Position numbers and translations under genes: made by a program | Source: Girardinichthys multiradiatus | Lineage: Eukaryota > Chordata > Actinopteri > Cyprinodontiformes > Goodeidae | Direction: 5' to 3' | Length of the DNA stretch: 64,000 bases | Assembly (NCBI RefSeq): GCF_021462225.1 | Contig: NC_061802.1 | Location: forward strand, 7,583,859 to 7,647,858 | The notes under the pieces: generated by a model | Seen by the model: the letters and a program-made list of their open reading frames with translations, nothing else | Database searches by the model: none | Told to the model about the DNA's origin: nothing | Shown: positions 12,001 through 23,525 of the stretch, piece by piece | Layout of the letters: every line of letters starts with the position of its first letter | Numbering within the stretch: position 1 is the stretch's first letter

Positions 12001-14930
12001 TGAATAAACTGCATCTGAATAAGCTATGATGGCAAAGGATAAAGTAACAGAGATCTTATTTAGGTTGCATTGATGCTTGCTCAGTCAGCAACACTAAGTC
12101 TGTATCACCTTCAGCATTATTTCGCTCTGGGACAAGTAAGAAAAATCTCCATCTAAATGCAAATCATAATTGTCATTTCCAATTATTTTTTTAATGCGTT
12201 GTGCTTAATTTTCATGGACGCAGATCAAAGTGTTTCCATCTTAACAGGTTGGGTCTGTAATTTCACACTGAAACAGGTTTTACTTTTCCCTTACATTTCT
12301 CTGCTGCTGTTTACAATGTTCATATTGATATTGTGCTTGCTCATGACAGCTTATTAGTATTTTTCTCAAATAATGACATTTATGGGAGAACATGAACAAA
12401 ACACACAAAAAAACGGATAAAATCTTTTTGGAATACTTAGTAAATTCTGTAATGCTGCAAAATAATGTAACCCTTATTTTTTTAAGTAATTTGGAAATAC
12501 ATCCCACAGGTTGATTTCTTCAAGTCAGAACCTTGTGGTCTTATTACACACAGATGCACTGGGTGAAATTGGACGTCAGAAGTCATGACTCTGCCCGTGT
12601 GCATTGTGTCTTCCCCACAACAACCAGGCACGTCCAATTATTTGCTCTGCAGCAGGGGTTTAACTCAAGAGCTCCGACAGTCTTAATGAACTGAGATGAA
12701 AAGCAGGCTACAGGAATGACCTGGCTTGTGTTCACAGAGGCATTTAAAGGGAATTAGGAACAAGGGGAGGAAGAAAGAAAATTGAGATCAGGCTTAATCC
12801 TCCTGTCCAAGCAGTAAACAATATCCAGAGGAGAGCACTGAGTAAGAAAGTCATATCCCTTTACACTCTGTAGTGCACACAGCTGGGACTAGACATGAAC
12901 TCTTTACAATATTATGGTTATTGTATTTCTTCTATATGAGACTGATAGCTCAAAGTAATAACACTGAACTCTATGAATTTAAAAAAAGGTTTCTTTTCTA
13001 GCTCTGAGAGGTGGATCACCAAAAAACTCTGGTTAATTACACATTAAAAACTGTCGATTAATAAGCCCAGTATTATACTAAATCTAATGAGTGAGATAAT
13101 ATTAAATCTAAACATATCTCAAAATGCTTTTTGCATTGATTGACTTAGATGATGTTTGAGTGTTGATTTGCCATCATCTTCAGATGTACCACTTACTCTT
13201 GTAGCTGTATTTTTTTCTTGTAGCAGCAAGTCCACATCAAACCTCAAGTCTTTTCATCACAAGTACAAGTCAAATCCCAAGTCTTTAACAACTGAAATAA
13301 TACGTTTCTCATAAATGCATGCCATCTAGTCTGCCTATAAGGATGCATTGCTGTGGGTTAGAAATTAAGTCCTTTACTGTTTATCCTTAGACCTAATTTA
13401 ACATGTAAAGATTAACAGTTAAAATAGCAATGTGTTAATATTTGTCTGTGGTACTATTTTAATCTTTTGGAAAGAATATTTTAAGTTATTCAGAAAATTG
13501 ATAAAGTGTGATTTACTATATATTAGAAAATATAAGTGTTTGTGCTCCAAGAAATAACAAAAAGAGATAGACACCTGTTAATGTTAAATTTCTGAATCAA
13601 TTACACAAACAAAGCGCTTTTTAATATATTTTTTTATATATGTCTTTTATATATTTGTTTATATTGCAGTGTACAGTGAGTCCCTCACCCTACACTGCTT
13701 TCTTCTAACTGAAAATCCAATTTTTTTAAAATACTGGGCATTTGTTGTTGAGTCTAAATAGTAAAGATGCTGAAATGTCCGGAATAAATTACAACATAGA
13801 TACAAACAAAATGATGATAGTGGTTTATGGAGGGCATCTGTGCGTATTTTCCGGTTTTGTACGTCTGATGTAACAATTGAGAAAAGTTTCAGAAAAAGAA
13901 GATTAGATTGTCGTCTCACTTCTCGCCTGGGAAAGAGGACCTGACTCTAGGACTCTAAGAAACAGGAGGAGGGAGAGTGAAGTAAGGCACTTGCAACTCT
14001 ATGCACATGGGTTTCTCCACAGGGGTTTTTTGGTATACGCCTGTAGTGATATGGCTCACAAACAACCTCCTTGGGGGATTAAGTGTAAGGACTTAGATGA
14101 GGACAACAGGGATCAGATCTGTTCTTCTGCTGACTCCCTCCTGTGCTTTAAGATAGGGGTCACTTTAGACCACCACGTACTGGCAACATGGTGCCTAAGC
14201 CCAACAAGAAGAGATTAAAATAGGTCAGTTGAGGCTTTGTGGAGCAGCTCTTTGTCAATCTCTAAAGTCAAACTGAATATCTTAAATAAATAAATCCGGT
14301 TGGAATAGAATGTCCTCTTATTAACTATATTCAAGAGGTTTTTGTTAATTGTATGCTCAAATCAGGGATAAAATTTGACAAATGAAGATCTCATATAATC
14401 TATAAATATATCTTCTATTTGTTTCAGCAGAGAGGGGTTCTCCGTTAGGTGCTAAAATAAAGTAACGTGTACTGGTCTGGTGAGGCATTAAACATTATTT
14501 GAGATTTAAATATAAGAGAATCATAGAGTGATTTTCCATAGGGGGTTTATAGCTCCACGCTACCTATTACGAACTCACATCTGCCCCTATTCAAATTTAT
14601 TTAACACAATTTCCACTTGTTCCCAGTACAAACATAACAACAGCACCATATGTTTTGATTTCTTCAGCCTAATGGTTCAGACCCAAAGAAATGGGTCAGG
14701 GGCATATTCCTTCTGGGCCATCTAAGTGACAGCAGACCTATTTGTTTCATTAGACTGGTTCCCAGGTTGACTGACTAAATTTCTTTTGGTGTGACAAAAT
14801 GGTCAACATATGGTGTTTGCACGGCACAGTAACCCTGTGAACCCTTCATAAACAAGAGAAATATGTATGTCTTCATAAAAACAACATGCTTGTTTACTGT
14901 ATCAGTGTTACATTTTCCACACATCTCAGT
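12001..14930. other. Unique AT-rich sequence, no gene seen
   Basis: No exon, RNA gene or clear repeat. The segment 13990-14720 differs in texture, with GC-richer phrases and several short open frames, and could be an old LTR element, but no terminal repeats were seen. Confidence 0.4.
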
Positions 14931-14931
14931 T

Positions 14932-15150
14932 CACTTTATTTATATAGTCATAGAACTTCAAATGCCATTTAAAGGCACTTCATGAAATAAAGAGGTCTGA
15001 TTTATACCCAGTTATGCAGAATCCAATTCAGTCCAAATTCAATTACTAAACCAGTTCATTCCAATAAAAGATAAGTATAGTCAGACCCAGTTTAAATGAC
15101 ATACAGCTCAATTGAATTCGAATTGAATACGGTAGAGTCAAATTTACTTA
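14932..15150 (-). repeat. LINE/SINE 3'-end remnant (TTTATTTATATAG type)
   Basis: It starts with CACTTTATTTATATAGTC, the reverse complement of the GACTATATAAATAAAGTG tail common to fish L2-type retroposons. An AATTCAATT-rich stretch follows, ending near CAATTGAATTCGAATTGAAT. It lies directly beside the solo LTR. Confidence 0.4.
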
Positions 15151-16834
15151 ATCATTCAATGCTAGTTTAGCTGTGTTGTAATTATGAATATGAATATATT
15201 ACTTAATATTTCATATTAATACTTTAATATTTTATTAAATAATATTTCTGTCTGTTAAGGGTTGTCCTTTGAATACCAGCCCAATAAGGCGGTGGTATTA
15301 GGACAAAATTGAAAGGGATGAGCCAAGCTCTTACATTATTGAACAACAAAACTCCCCCCCAGGGAATGAATTCACATAATTTCTTAAAATACAAGAATTT
15401 ATTAACAAAAATAAGTCAACTCAAGTCAAGCATATTTCAATCAAAAAACTCTTTACCATGCTAAAACAATCCAACTAAACTACCAAGCAGAATTAAAGAA
15501 TAGGGAAGACTAATGGGCTATGTACAATATAAACAAGTTGATCAATGAAGGTTGAAAACCATGACCGAAAGAGTGATGCAACATTACCATGCAATGTTAT
15601 TTATGTTTGAGAACCAAGAATTATCTTGAAGAATCTGGAAATTAAGTTAAGTTAGTCTTGGAACTAACTTAAACAATAATTGGCATACATTTAGACAACC
15701 ATTCACAATGCAAGATCAGATAAAATATTATTTTAATAAAATAATATTTTAAAGAATGATTTGCTGAATAAAACCAACTTTCTGGATGATCAATTCTCAA
15801 GGTGTTTAATTAGCTGCCTTTATTTATTAAAATAATATTTAAAGAAATATTATTTTGAATAAGAACCAAATCTTTCTGGAGAAATGGGGCTTGATGGTGT
15901 TTAATTAGTTTTCAAGTTTAGTAAAATAACATTTAGGGAATAGTATCTAGATTGAAAACTAACAACCTTTTTGGCTAAATGATCAAGCACGTTTTCTTAG
16001 CTGTTAGCGGTTGAAGCTAACAAAAGAAGCTTATAGCTTATCTTCAGAATCAAACACATACCTTTAAAATACCATTAATAAAAGGGTTAAAATGTATAAG
16101 CGTGGACGGCACGTTATGGCCGATCTTCTGTGTTTAAAATCACCCTTCAAATAAAGTTTGTCTTAAATAAAAAAAAAAAAAACAGAACACACAAACTGAG
16201 CACATGTGCTGAGCAGATAATCTGCTAGCACGAAGATGGCTGAGTTTTCAACATAAACTATTCACAACCTCTTATGTGAACCGTGTTGAGGAAAAGTTGT
16301 CCGGGCGACGAAGTTGAAGGTTAACTTGCTAACCTCCGTAGCTGTAGGGTGGGGCGGCTCGTTCTGTTGGCCGGCTGAACTGCACGTTACTGCTGTACCC
16401 ACTGTGATGCGGTCCCGTTGTCCTTCCTTCAGACTGGGAAAACTGGTCCACTTGGCGTCATAGTCAAGTCAAGTCAAGTCAAGTTTATTTATATAGCGCT
16501 TTTCAGCAACAAGGCACTCAAGGCGCTGTACATACGGAAAAACATTACAATGATACAGAAAATCAAACAACAGAGGTAATAAAAATAAATAAATAAATAA
16601 AATTAAAATAAATAGAATAGAATGATGGATAAGAAAGTGAAAGGAAAATTGGACTGAAAACATACCTAATAATGTTTAAATGGCATAGTCCAAGGCCGCT
16701 CTAAACAAATAGATTTTTAATCTTGATTTAAAGCAACTTAGGGTTTTGGCGCTTTTACAGTTTTCTGGGAGTTTATTCCAGATTAGTGGAGCATAAGAAC
16801 TAAAAGCTGCTTCTCCATGTTTGGTTCTGGTTCT

Positions 16835-17824
16835 TCAGAGTAGATTTGAGACAGAAGACCTGAGAGGTGTGGGTGGTTGATACACTGACAACAAGTCTGT
16901 AATGTATTTTGGTGCTAAGCCATTCAGTGATTTATAGACTAACAGAAGTATTTTAAAGTCTATTCTCTGAGCTACAGGGAGCCAGTGTAAGGACTTTAGA
17001 ACCGGGGTGATGTGCTCCACTTTCCAAGTTCTAGTGAGGACACGGGCAGCAGCGTTCTGGATCAATTGCAGCTGTCTGTTCAACTTTTTAGGCCGACCTG
17101 TGAAGACATCGTTGCAGTAATCAATACTACTAAAGATGAACGCATTAATTAGTTTTTCAAGGTCCTGCTGAGACATTAGTCCTTTAATCCTGGAGATGTT
17201 CTTTAGGTGATAGAAGGCTGACCTTGTTACTGTCTTTATGTGCCTCTGAAGGTTCATGTCTGAGTCCATCACTACACCCAGGTTTTGAGCCAGACTGGTG
17301 GTTTCTAGCTGTGTGCTAACTTTTAAACGCTCTTCCTTTTGTCCAAAGATTATTACTTCCGTTTTGTTTTGATTCAACTGAAGAAAATTTTGGCCCATCC
17401 AAGCATTGATTTCTTCTAAGCATTTACCCATCGCTTGAATGGGTTCATAGTCACCTGGTGGCACCGTAACGTATAGCTGTGTGTTGTCTGCATAGTTATG
17501 ATAACTTACGTTGTTGTTTATTAAAATCTGAGTTAGGGGGAGCATGTAGATATTGAATAGAAGGGGCCCTAAGATGGATCCTTTGGGAATGCCACATGTG
17601 ATTTTTGTGGTCTCTGATGTAAAGTTACCTACTGACACATAAAAGTCCCTGTCCTTCAAGTAGGATTTAAACCAATTGAGTGCTGTACCAGAAAGGCTGA
17701 TCCAGTTTTCCAGGCGCTCTAATAAAATGGAGTGATCAACAGTGTCGAATGCTGCTCTAATGTCCAATAATACCAGCACTGTGGTTCGTCCACAGTCTGC
17801 ATTTATACAGATGTTATTGAACAC
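16835..17824 (-). pseudogene. L2 reverse transcriptase, C-terminal part
   Basis: The frame holds RT motifs in order: [15 protein letters not shown] (about residues 21-35), the [16 protein letters not shown] block (78-93) and the catalytic box at 111-114. That box reads YADN where an active enzyme has YADD, so one metal-binding aspartate is lost; copy 2 keeps YADD. The usual PQG is PKG. The thumb and C-terminal region follow ([19 protein letters not shown]). A one-base deletion near 17861 relative to copy 2 separates this frame from the upstream RT part. A small deletion near 16838 ends it early at Ser-Asn-Leu-Leu. The enzyme cannot be active. Confidence 0.88.
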
Positions 17825-18258
17825 CTTGACAAGAGCAGTTTCTGTACTGTGGTGAGCAGGAAGCCTGACTGGAAGACATCGAAGCTGCTGGTCATTGTTA
17901 GGAAGTTGTTTAACTGCTGAAACACAGCTTTTTCAATAATCTTACTAATGAAGGGGAGGTTTGATATAGGCCTGTAATTCTGTAGTAGCAGCTTGTCCAA
18001 GTTGCTCTTTTTCAATAGAGGTTTGATCATTGCTATTTTCAGGGCCTGGGGGAAAACACCTGACAAAAGGGACGTGTTTATTATTTGTGTTAAATCAGAT
18101 GTTATTACAGGCAAAGCTTTCTTAAGGAAAGCTGTGGGTAAAAGATCGAGACAGCAGGAAGAAGAGCTTAGTTGCTGTACAATTTCTTCTAAGTTTTTGT
18201 AGTTTATTTGGTGAAATTGGGAAATTTTGTCGAAATCAGTTCTAGTTGGACACAACAT
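17803..18258 (-). pseudogene. L2 reverse transcriptase, N-terminal part
   Basis: It encodes the fingers region of the same RT, with [33 protein letters not shown] and QQLNNFL. It runs out of frame at the one-base lesion near 17861, where the protein should pass into the frame ending at 16835. The first methionine is not the native start; the polyprotein begins upstream in the endonuclease. Confidence 0.85.
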
Positions 18259-18389
18259 TGGTACTGGAGTTGATGTGGATGTGCTGACTGCCCCTCTGAT
18301 CTTTTGGGTTTTTTCAGTAAAAAGTTTAGCAAATTCATTGCAGGCCCTGGTATAGTTGATTTCAGATGCTATAGTTACAGGAGGATTTG

Positions 18390-19222
18390 TTAACCTTTTG
18401 ACCGTGGCAAATAATGCACGAGCATTGTTAATGTTTTTGCTAATGATTCAGCTTTTCGACACTCCTTTTTTTCACTTCTGACTGGTGGAGCACTTCTCCT
18501 CTGGGACATTTTCTTCCCAGAAATGACTTTCACTTTAATTGGAGCAATTGAATCAATGATTTTAGAATGAAAGTTTTCTACCAGCTTATCTACAGTTACA
18601 GGGCAAAGTGGAGGTAGAAGAGTAAATCTGGTTAAAGGTTTCAGCAGCACCGTCCTTAAAGATGCGTTTTCTTATCATATCTCTTTGGCAAACTGAGTCA
18701 TTGCAGATGATGCTTTCAAAAATAACAGAAAAGTGGTCAGATAGAGCAACATCAGTTACAGACACCTTGGAAATGTTTAGACCCTTAGTGATGATCAAGT
18801 CCAAAATATGTCCCTGTTTGTGCGTTTGCTGTTTAACATGTTGAGTCAAACCAAAATTTCTAAGAGTGTCACATAGATCTATTGCACTTCTGTCTTCAGG
18901 ATTGTCCATGTCAATGTTGAAGTCTCCCACAATAATTAAACAGTCATAATCAACACATATCACAGATAAAAGCTCATCAAAATCACTAAAAAAATTTGTT
19001 TTGGACTTAGGAGGCCTGGTAATATTCAAGAACATGGTTCGGACCGGGCTCTTTACCTGGAGAGCCAAATATTCAAAAGAGTCAAATTTGCCCAGAAATA
19101 CTTTTTTACACTCTAATAAATCTTTAAACAAAGTGGCCACCCCTCCACCTTTTCTTTGCTGTCTGCTCTCACAAAGAAAATTGTAGTTTGGAGGCGTCGA
19201 CTCTATCAGAATGAGAGCTTCA
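18390..19222 (-). pseudogene. L2 endonuclease domain and linker, 5'-truncated
   Basis: Frames at 18586-19251 and 18390-18650 give the second half of an AP-type endonuclease: SRQQRKGGGVATLFKDLLEC, FEYLALQV, the IVGDFNIDMD motif and the LSDHFSVIF motif with catalytic Asp-His. The domain's first part, with the TETWL motif seen in copy 2, is absent because the element is truncated. At 18874-18875 the sequence CACATAGATCT is continuous. This is the unoccupied version of the site where copy 2 carries a Tc1 transposon. Confidence 0.85.
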
Positions 19223-20039
19223 GGGTCTCTGCTGGGAACTCTCTGGAACACAGTTTCTTCAGTAGATCTCAGAGAGAAAAGTCAAGTCACGCTTGTACCT
19301 TAATTACCCCGTTCATGAATGAATTCCAGATACACAAACAACAATTAATTCCAACTTAACTTAGAGCATATGATCGCGTGATCGTATGACACTTTTGGAT
19401 CCAGTTTGAAGAGTTATGTCTGTTTGCCCGCAAAGAAACATTAGCGCGCTGTGTCCCTCCGTCCAGTTCCTCCGGGGACCTGCGTGGAAGAGGTCAGTTT
19501 GTTGCAAAAGCGGGGTTTTTATTCGGACAGTGACGTCACGGGAAGTTCGCTGTTACCCCTTTTCCTGTCTGTGCTGGAAGTAGGTTGATGCAATTTATTT
19601 TGAAAGTTCCAGAAAAGTTCGTACTGGCCTTTCATTTTGTAACCATGGCTGGGTCCCAACAGCTGATTTCATTGAATTGTTGACTTTGCATTTATCCCTC
19701 ATTCTTAGCAAGGATGCAGCAACAGCGGAAACCACAAACTTGCTGAACAAACAAAAACAAACACACAGTTAATGGTAACAACATCTCCATTAAAAGCTTT
19801 GTCCGGAATAGAGACACAGCTAAAGGCAGAAGCACTCTTTCTTTCTGTGGACAGAAATTGCATTGTCCAGGAAAGAGGCAAAGCTAAGCTTTAGATGGTA
19901 CTTTTTCTTACAAAGAAGAGCGTAAAGAGTAGATCCTACATATAATCAGTAACAGCAATATTTCCATGAACGGCTTTGTTTAGAAAAGAACAAAGCAGGA
20001 AAAAGCTCGGAGTTTAGCGGTGTCTTTTTCCTGCTTTCT

Positions 20040-20242
20040 GATGTATCAAATACTTATGTCATGCAATAAAAGGCTAATTAATTACTTAAAAATCACACAA
20101 TGTGATTTTCAGGATTTTTGTTTTAGATGCTGTCACTCACAGTTGAAGAGTACCTCAAAATTAAAGACTTCTACAAGCTTTGCAAGTGAGAAAACCTGCA
20201 AAATCTGCAATGTATCAAATACTTGTTCTCCCCACTGTACCT
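20040..20242 (-). repeat. Solitary Tc1-like terminal repeat
   Basis: The right end TGTTCTCCCCACTGTA is the reverse complement of TACAGTGGGGAGAACA, which I recognise as the terminus of a widespread fish Tc1 family. The inner part runs back through TTTGCAAGTGAGAAAACCTG and CACACAATGTGATTTTC to ATGTATCAAATACTTATG. No transposase or second terminus is present. A short motif, ATGTATCAAATACTT, occurs at both ends of the fragment. Confidence 0.75.
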
Positions 20243-20433
20243 GTGCAGAAACGTGTGTGAACCTCAGTGAACTGAAGCAATGTTGGCAAGAATGTGTGCC
20301 AAAACCCCTCTTTCTCTCTCAGTTCTTTGTTGTCTTATTATCAATATTACTAATATTTGTTTTACTTGTTTGTTATCTTAGTATGATCATTTTTAATGTG
20401 TCTGTCTCTAGCGGTTTAAATAGGTTGATTGAT

Positions 20434-20466
20434 GAATGGATGGATGGATGGATGGATGGATGGATT
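20434..20466. repeat. (GGAT)n microsatellite
   Basis: Seven consecutive ATGG units starting at GAATGGATGG. This is the usual tail of the SINE-like repeats in this window, though no body is recognised immediately upstream. Confidence 0.9.
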
Positions 20467-20589
20467 GATATTGCACCTAATTATTATTGCTGATTTCCTA
20501 CTGGATGTCCCCATCTCATGTTTGTCTGCAAACACCAATCTGTCATATTGTTGATGGCCGACTTGACCCACATGCAGAAAAACACGATT

Positions 20590-21225
20590 AAACAGAGAAA
20601 CGTTTAAGAAAACTTTATTTTCAGGCTCAGGTGCAGGAAACAGAAGTAGCAGAGAGACTGCAAGGGAAAACAGACGCAGGTAAGAGATCACAGCTGAAAT
20701 TCTCAAATATACTCTATAGGGAAAGCTTACATTGGGTAGGGTTAAGTCCGCCAGGGAGAGAGGTTGTGATCCTGGTGAGCGGCGGGCTATGCAACACTGC
20801 CGTAACAGGAGAGTCCTGAGAGTTATGGTGGAGGGTGGATAGGGTTCGCTTGAAGTTGTGAGGACAAAGTCTGATCTGGCTGCCAGCGGAACAAAACAAG
20901 AATCCAGAGTCATTAAAAACTGTTGGTAAGTTCCTTCTGATATCTCTCATGAACGAGGCTTGGTCAACTTGAGACAAAAACAAACATTAGTCAAGGTACA
21001 AGAACAGAATCTTCTCAGAGAAACAGTTCCATGAATTGGCCAGGTTAAATACCACGAAGAGGCAAAACACTCAAGAGTCGAAGTACTGGCTTGCCTCCTT
21101 CTCATAGTCCTCCAGCTGATGACACTCATGCGAAACACCTGACCACCCAGAACTCAGCTCCTAACGCCCCTACTGGTGGAAGAGGGTTAGTAGCAGGCAA
21201 AAATGACCAGGATCTGACACAATCT
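20590..21225. repeat. Probable interspersed repeat, class unknown
   Basis: The block from ACTTTATTTTCAGGCTCAGG to CAAAAATGACCAGGATCTGACAC is GC-richer than its surroundings. It resembles in texture the repeat at 10291-10739 (TTTATT start, CACCTGACCACC, ending in TGACA). It yields several overlapping open frames of up to 165 codons on the minus strand, none with a known domain. Boundaries are estimates. Confidence 0.35.
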
Positions 21226-21454
21226 CAGTATTCACTGTGATTATAAAAGCATTCCTAGGATATCGGTTCCTAAACACTCATTGACTTCCATTCATGTTCC
21301 ATTATTTTCTGTGGCCTACCCCTAAACCTAAGCTAAACTTAATTCACACCTTAGTCCTTAACCTAGTCCCTAACCCCAAAACAGCACTGCTTCTTATGGG
21401 CCCTCACAGCCTAGTAAGTGTTGAAAAAATGGCCCTTACAATGTAACAAATGTT

Positions 21455-21492
<38 letters not shown>
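21455..21492. repeat. (CA)n microsatellite
   Basis: A run of about 17 uninterrupted CA dinucleotides directly beside a reversed SINE fragment. Confidence 0.95.
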
Positions 21493-21493
<1 letters not shown>

Positions 21494-21509
21494 GAGGGCT
21501 ATTCAGATA

Positions 21510-21665
21510 GCCAGTCATGTTTTTGGACTGTGGGAGCAACCTTGAGAACCCTGCGAGAACCCATGCATGCACTAGAACATTTAAACTCAATAATTAAAAA
21601 GGACCCCAGGCTGGGATTTAAACCCAGAACCTTCTTGCTTCAAGGCAACAGTGCTACCAACTGCA
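21510..21665 (-). repeat. tRNA-headed SINE, 5' part
   Basis: On the minus strand it reads GCAGTTGGTAGCACTGTTGC, GCAAGAAGGTTCTGGGTTTA and AATCCCAGCCTGGGGTCC, the head of the repeat intact at 47366-47709. It then continues to the CCCACAGTCCAAAAACATGA block. The 3' half is missing. Confidence 0.8.
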
Positions 21666-22440
21666 TAATTTAAACCAAAATAGTATATTAAAAGTGTTCT
21701 GTAACTGTGGGTTTCCTTTTAAACATACTTCTCTTTGGATAAATGAAGACATTTTTATATTATCAACGTTTTACTGATTAAGAAAGTGAAGCAAAACTAG
21801 ATTTTTACCACCTTTTACACCTGTCAATTTTTTTTGTCATAGAATAACATATCTAAGGTCCTGATTTGTGATTTCCCTGAATGTTTATACAGTAGTTTTA
21901 TTCATAATTAATGTGCTGATTCATGTGTTAAAGTCAATTCATGCACATGAGGCATGGCTAACTGCAGCAAATCTAAACTAAACCATATATGCATAGTTTG
22001 GCAACACAGACCTGCAGGTTCCCTCTCATTAAACACTCTTATCTTTCAGTTTAAATGCTTTTCATTCCCTCCCCATCTTTATGTCTGGGCACTTCATTGG
22101 CCTTAGTGTTTGTCCACATATAACTGTGTGTTCTACCTCGGTTTAGTTGAATTATGGTCGTTAGGTTCCCCCACAATTATAATTATTCTAGTAGGGTGAA
22201 GAAATGTCAACCTCACCTTGCAAAGAACAAGGCAAATTTTCTGTGTATTCATACATTTACTCATGTTAATTACATACGGAGCAGATTGAGATAAATAGAC
22301 TAAAATCTTTGAAAATAATATAATACTTCCTTTAATCTGAAAAGAGGACGTTGGGCCATAGAGAAATAGTCCAGTTTAATTTTGTACTTTCTCACATTCA
22401 ACCATAGAAGATCCTACTGATGATGTGTTACAAGAAAAGT
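21666..22440. other. Sequence upstream of the receptor gene, no gene seen
   Basis: AT-rich and unique, without a recognised repeat. It could hold enhancer or distal promoter elements of the gene starting at 22703, but nothing specific can be shown. Confidence 0.4.
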
Positions 22441-22444
22441 GACT

Positions 22445-22702
22445 CAGCATATTTTCCCCCTTCCTGGTTAACAACCCGACGACGTAGCCTTTTTTTCTTC
22501 CTAGTATTGTAACCGCAGACAACCATCACAAGCCCTCCCGCCCATAAGCGTCACTCACTATAGCGGAAAGCCGGGGCTAGTCGAGCTCACACGCTCCAGA
22601 GCAGAGCCACAGCGAGGAACGTTGAACCGCCGCCGACGGGCAGGAGCTGGAGATCCACCTCACTTTGCATGATCACGACCGCAGATCGCCCAGGATCTAA
22701 CG
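22445..22702 (+). promoter_or_regulatory. Putative promoter and 5' leader of the LRP8-like gene
   Basis: GC content rises sharply here compared with the AT-rich surroundings. CpGs are frequent, and the segment contains CCCGCCC (about 22538), CGCCGCCGACGGGC and an ACTATAGCGG stretch. No canonical TATA box at a fixed distance is evident, as expected of a CpG-type vertebrate promoter. The leader contains an upstream ATG at 22669 in a different frame from the main start. The transcription start site cannot be placed by eye. Confidence 0.55.
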
Positions 22703-22770
22703 ATGTGGACCGGGGTCGGAAAGCTTGTGCTGCTACATTTGTTACTCGTGCAAATCGGCAGCCACGTTAA
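22669..22770 (+). other. Upstream ORF overlapping the receptor start codon
   Basis: An ATG at 22669 opens a 33-codon frame that runs past the main ATG (22703) in another frame and stops at TAA 22768-22770, two bases before the splice donor. If it lies in the mRNA, ribosomes using it would bypass the main start, so it could damp translation. Its ATG follows TTTGC and has a weak Kozak context (C at -3 is TTGC-like). The main ATG has A at +/-3 in CTAACGATGT, which is only moderate. Use depends on where transcription starts. Confidence 0.5.
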
Positions 22771-22772
22771 AG
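22703..22772 (+). CDS. lrp8: LRP8/ApoER2-like receptor, exon 1 (signal peptide)
   Basis: The first coding exon encodes 23 codons plus one base. It starts Met-Trp-Thr-Gly-Val-Gly-Lys and continues with a hydrophobic core (LVLLHLLLV) and Gln-Ile-Gly-Ser-His-Val-Lys, a typical signal peptide for a type I membrane receptor. It ends at AAAG|GTAAGC, a consensus splice donor in phase 1, which matches the phase-1 acceptor of the exon at 23526. The ATG was chosen because it opens the frame that joins the LDL-receptor module without interruption. An earlier out-of-frame ATG lies at 22669. The gene name rests on the next exon; the signal peptide alone is not diagnostic. Confidence 0.72.
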
Positions 22773-23525
22773 GTAAGCCACCTATTGGCTCGGAGATGGG
22801 TGCGATTGTGCATCATCACAGCGCTTCTTTTGGACACCGGTAACCGCTGTTAACCGAGGAAGTACTCGTCTGTCAGCGTGGACCGTCTGTTTATTAGAGC
22901 AGCATTAACGTATTTATAGACTTCCGCCTCTGCATGTATTCCGCAGATTAAAACCTTAGTTGCCACTTTTGTCAGGTTTAGGAGCGTTAAAACAGGTGAC
23001 ACGCGGTTACAATGAGCAGAAGAAATGGAAAGCACGTGCAAGACGGCTGCCTGGTGGGATGTGATCAGCAAAGTGCTGGCTGTAAATGCTTTGTTTTTCA
23101 TGTTTACGCTGCAGTTGCTAAATTACTGCTAAATACATCAGCCTAAACAAACCCCGGGTGTTTCAGTGCCAGCACAGCGCTGGTGGTAGGCGCTCAGTGC
23201 CGCACTAAAGTCAACATATTGAAACAACAGGCTTCAATAGAAGAAGTCATACTTTTATTGGATTAGGATGTTATTCCAATGGCAGATAGGTCAACAGGAT
23301 CATTTAGAGGAGGTACAGCGATTCTGTACTTGGGCAGTTTGTGCTCCTACCTGAAATAAGAGAAAACAAAACCAAACCAAAAGTGACCCCAAGCGCTTCC
23401 TAGTATCCGTTTCTAGGAAATTAGAATTATTATTATTTTTTTTAATGTTTTTCAGTCATAACTCTTAATGACCCCTCTTCTTAAAAACTCTCACTGACAG
23501 TTTTTGCTGTTTTCTGACACCACAG

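Larger units (their letters stand above)
16465..19222 (-). mobile_element. L2-clade LINE, 5'-truncated copy (copy 1)
   Basis: The 3' end on the minus strand is GCGCTATATAAATAAACTTG followed by a repeated ACTTG/TCAAG tail (16465-16490). Reading into the element are a reverse transcriptase (16835-18258) and an apurinic-type endonuclease (18390-19222), in the order expected for CR1/L2 LINEs. Similarity to copy 2 (54787-60850) stops after GAGCTTCA at 19215-19222, so the 5' part is missing. About 110 bp present in copy 2 (56780-56890) is deleted here near 18447. The two copies are otherwise very alike, which suggests recent activity. It sits inside the solo LTR. Confidence 0.88.
15174..19661 (-). 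mobile_element. Solo long terminal repeat, interrupted by an L2 LINE
   Basis: The outer ends are TGTTGTAATTATG at 15174 and GGGTCCCAACA ending at 19661, giving TGTTG...CAACA termini. The 4 bases GCTG directly flank both sides (15170-15173 and 19662-19665), the target-site duplication expected of an LTR element. Removing the L2 insert (16465-19222) leaves about 1.73 kb. No gag, pol or env sequence is present, so it is a solo LTR, presumably left by recombination between two LTRs. GC-rich parts at 16310-16440 and 19380-19560 hold a TGACGTCAC site (19530-19538). On the minus strand CCGAATAAAAACCCC follows it, so minus orientation is favoured but not proved. A truncated second copy is at 3306. 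Family not assigned. Confidence 0.75.

Noticed and set aside
15174..19661. Full endogenous retrovirus
   Set aside because: Only an LTR is present; the coding material between the ends belongs to an L2 LINE inserted in the LTR, not to gag, pol or env.
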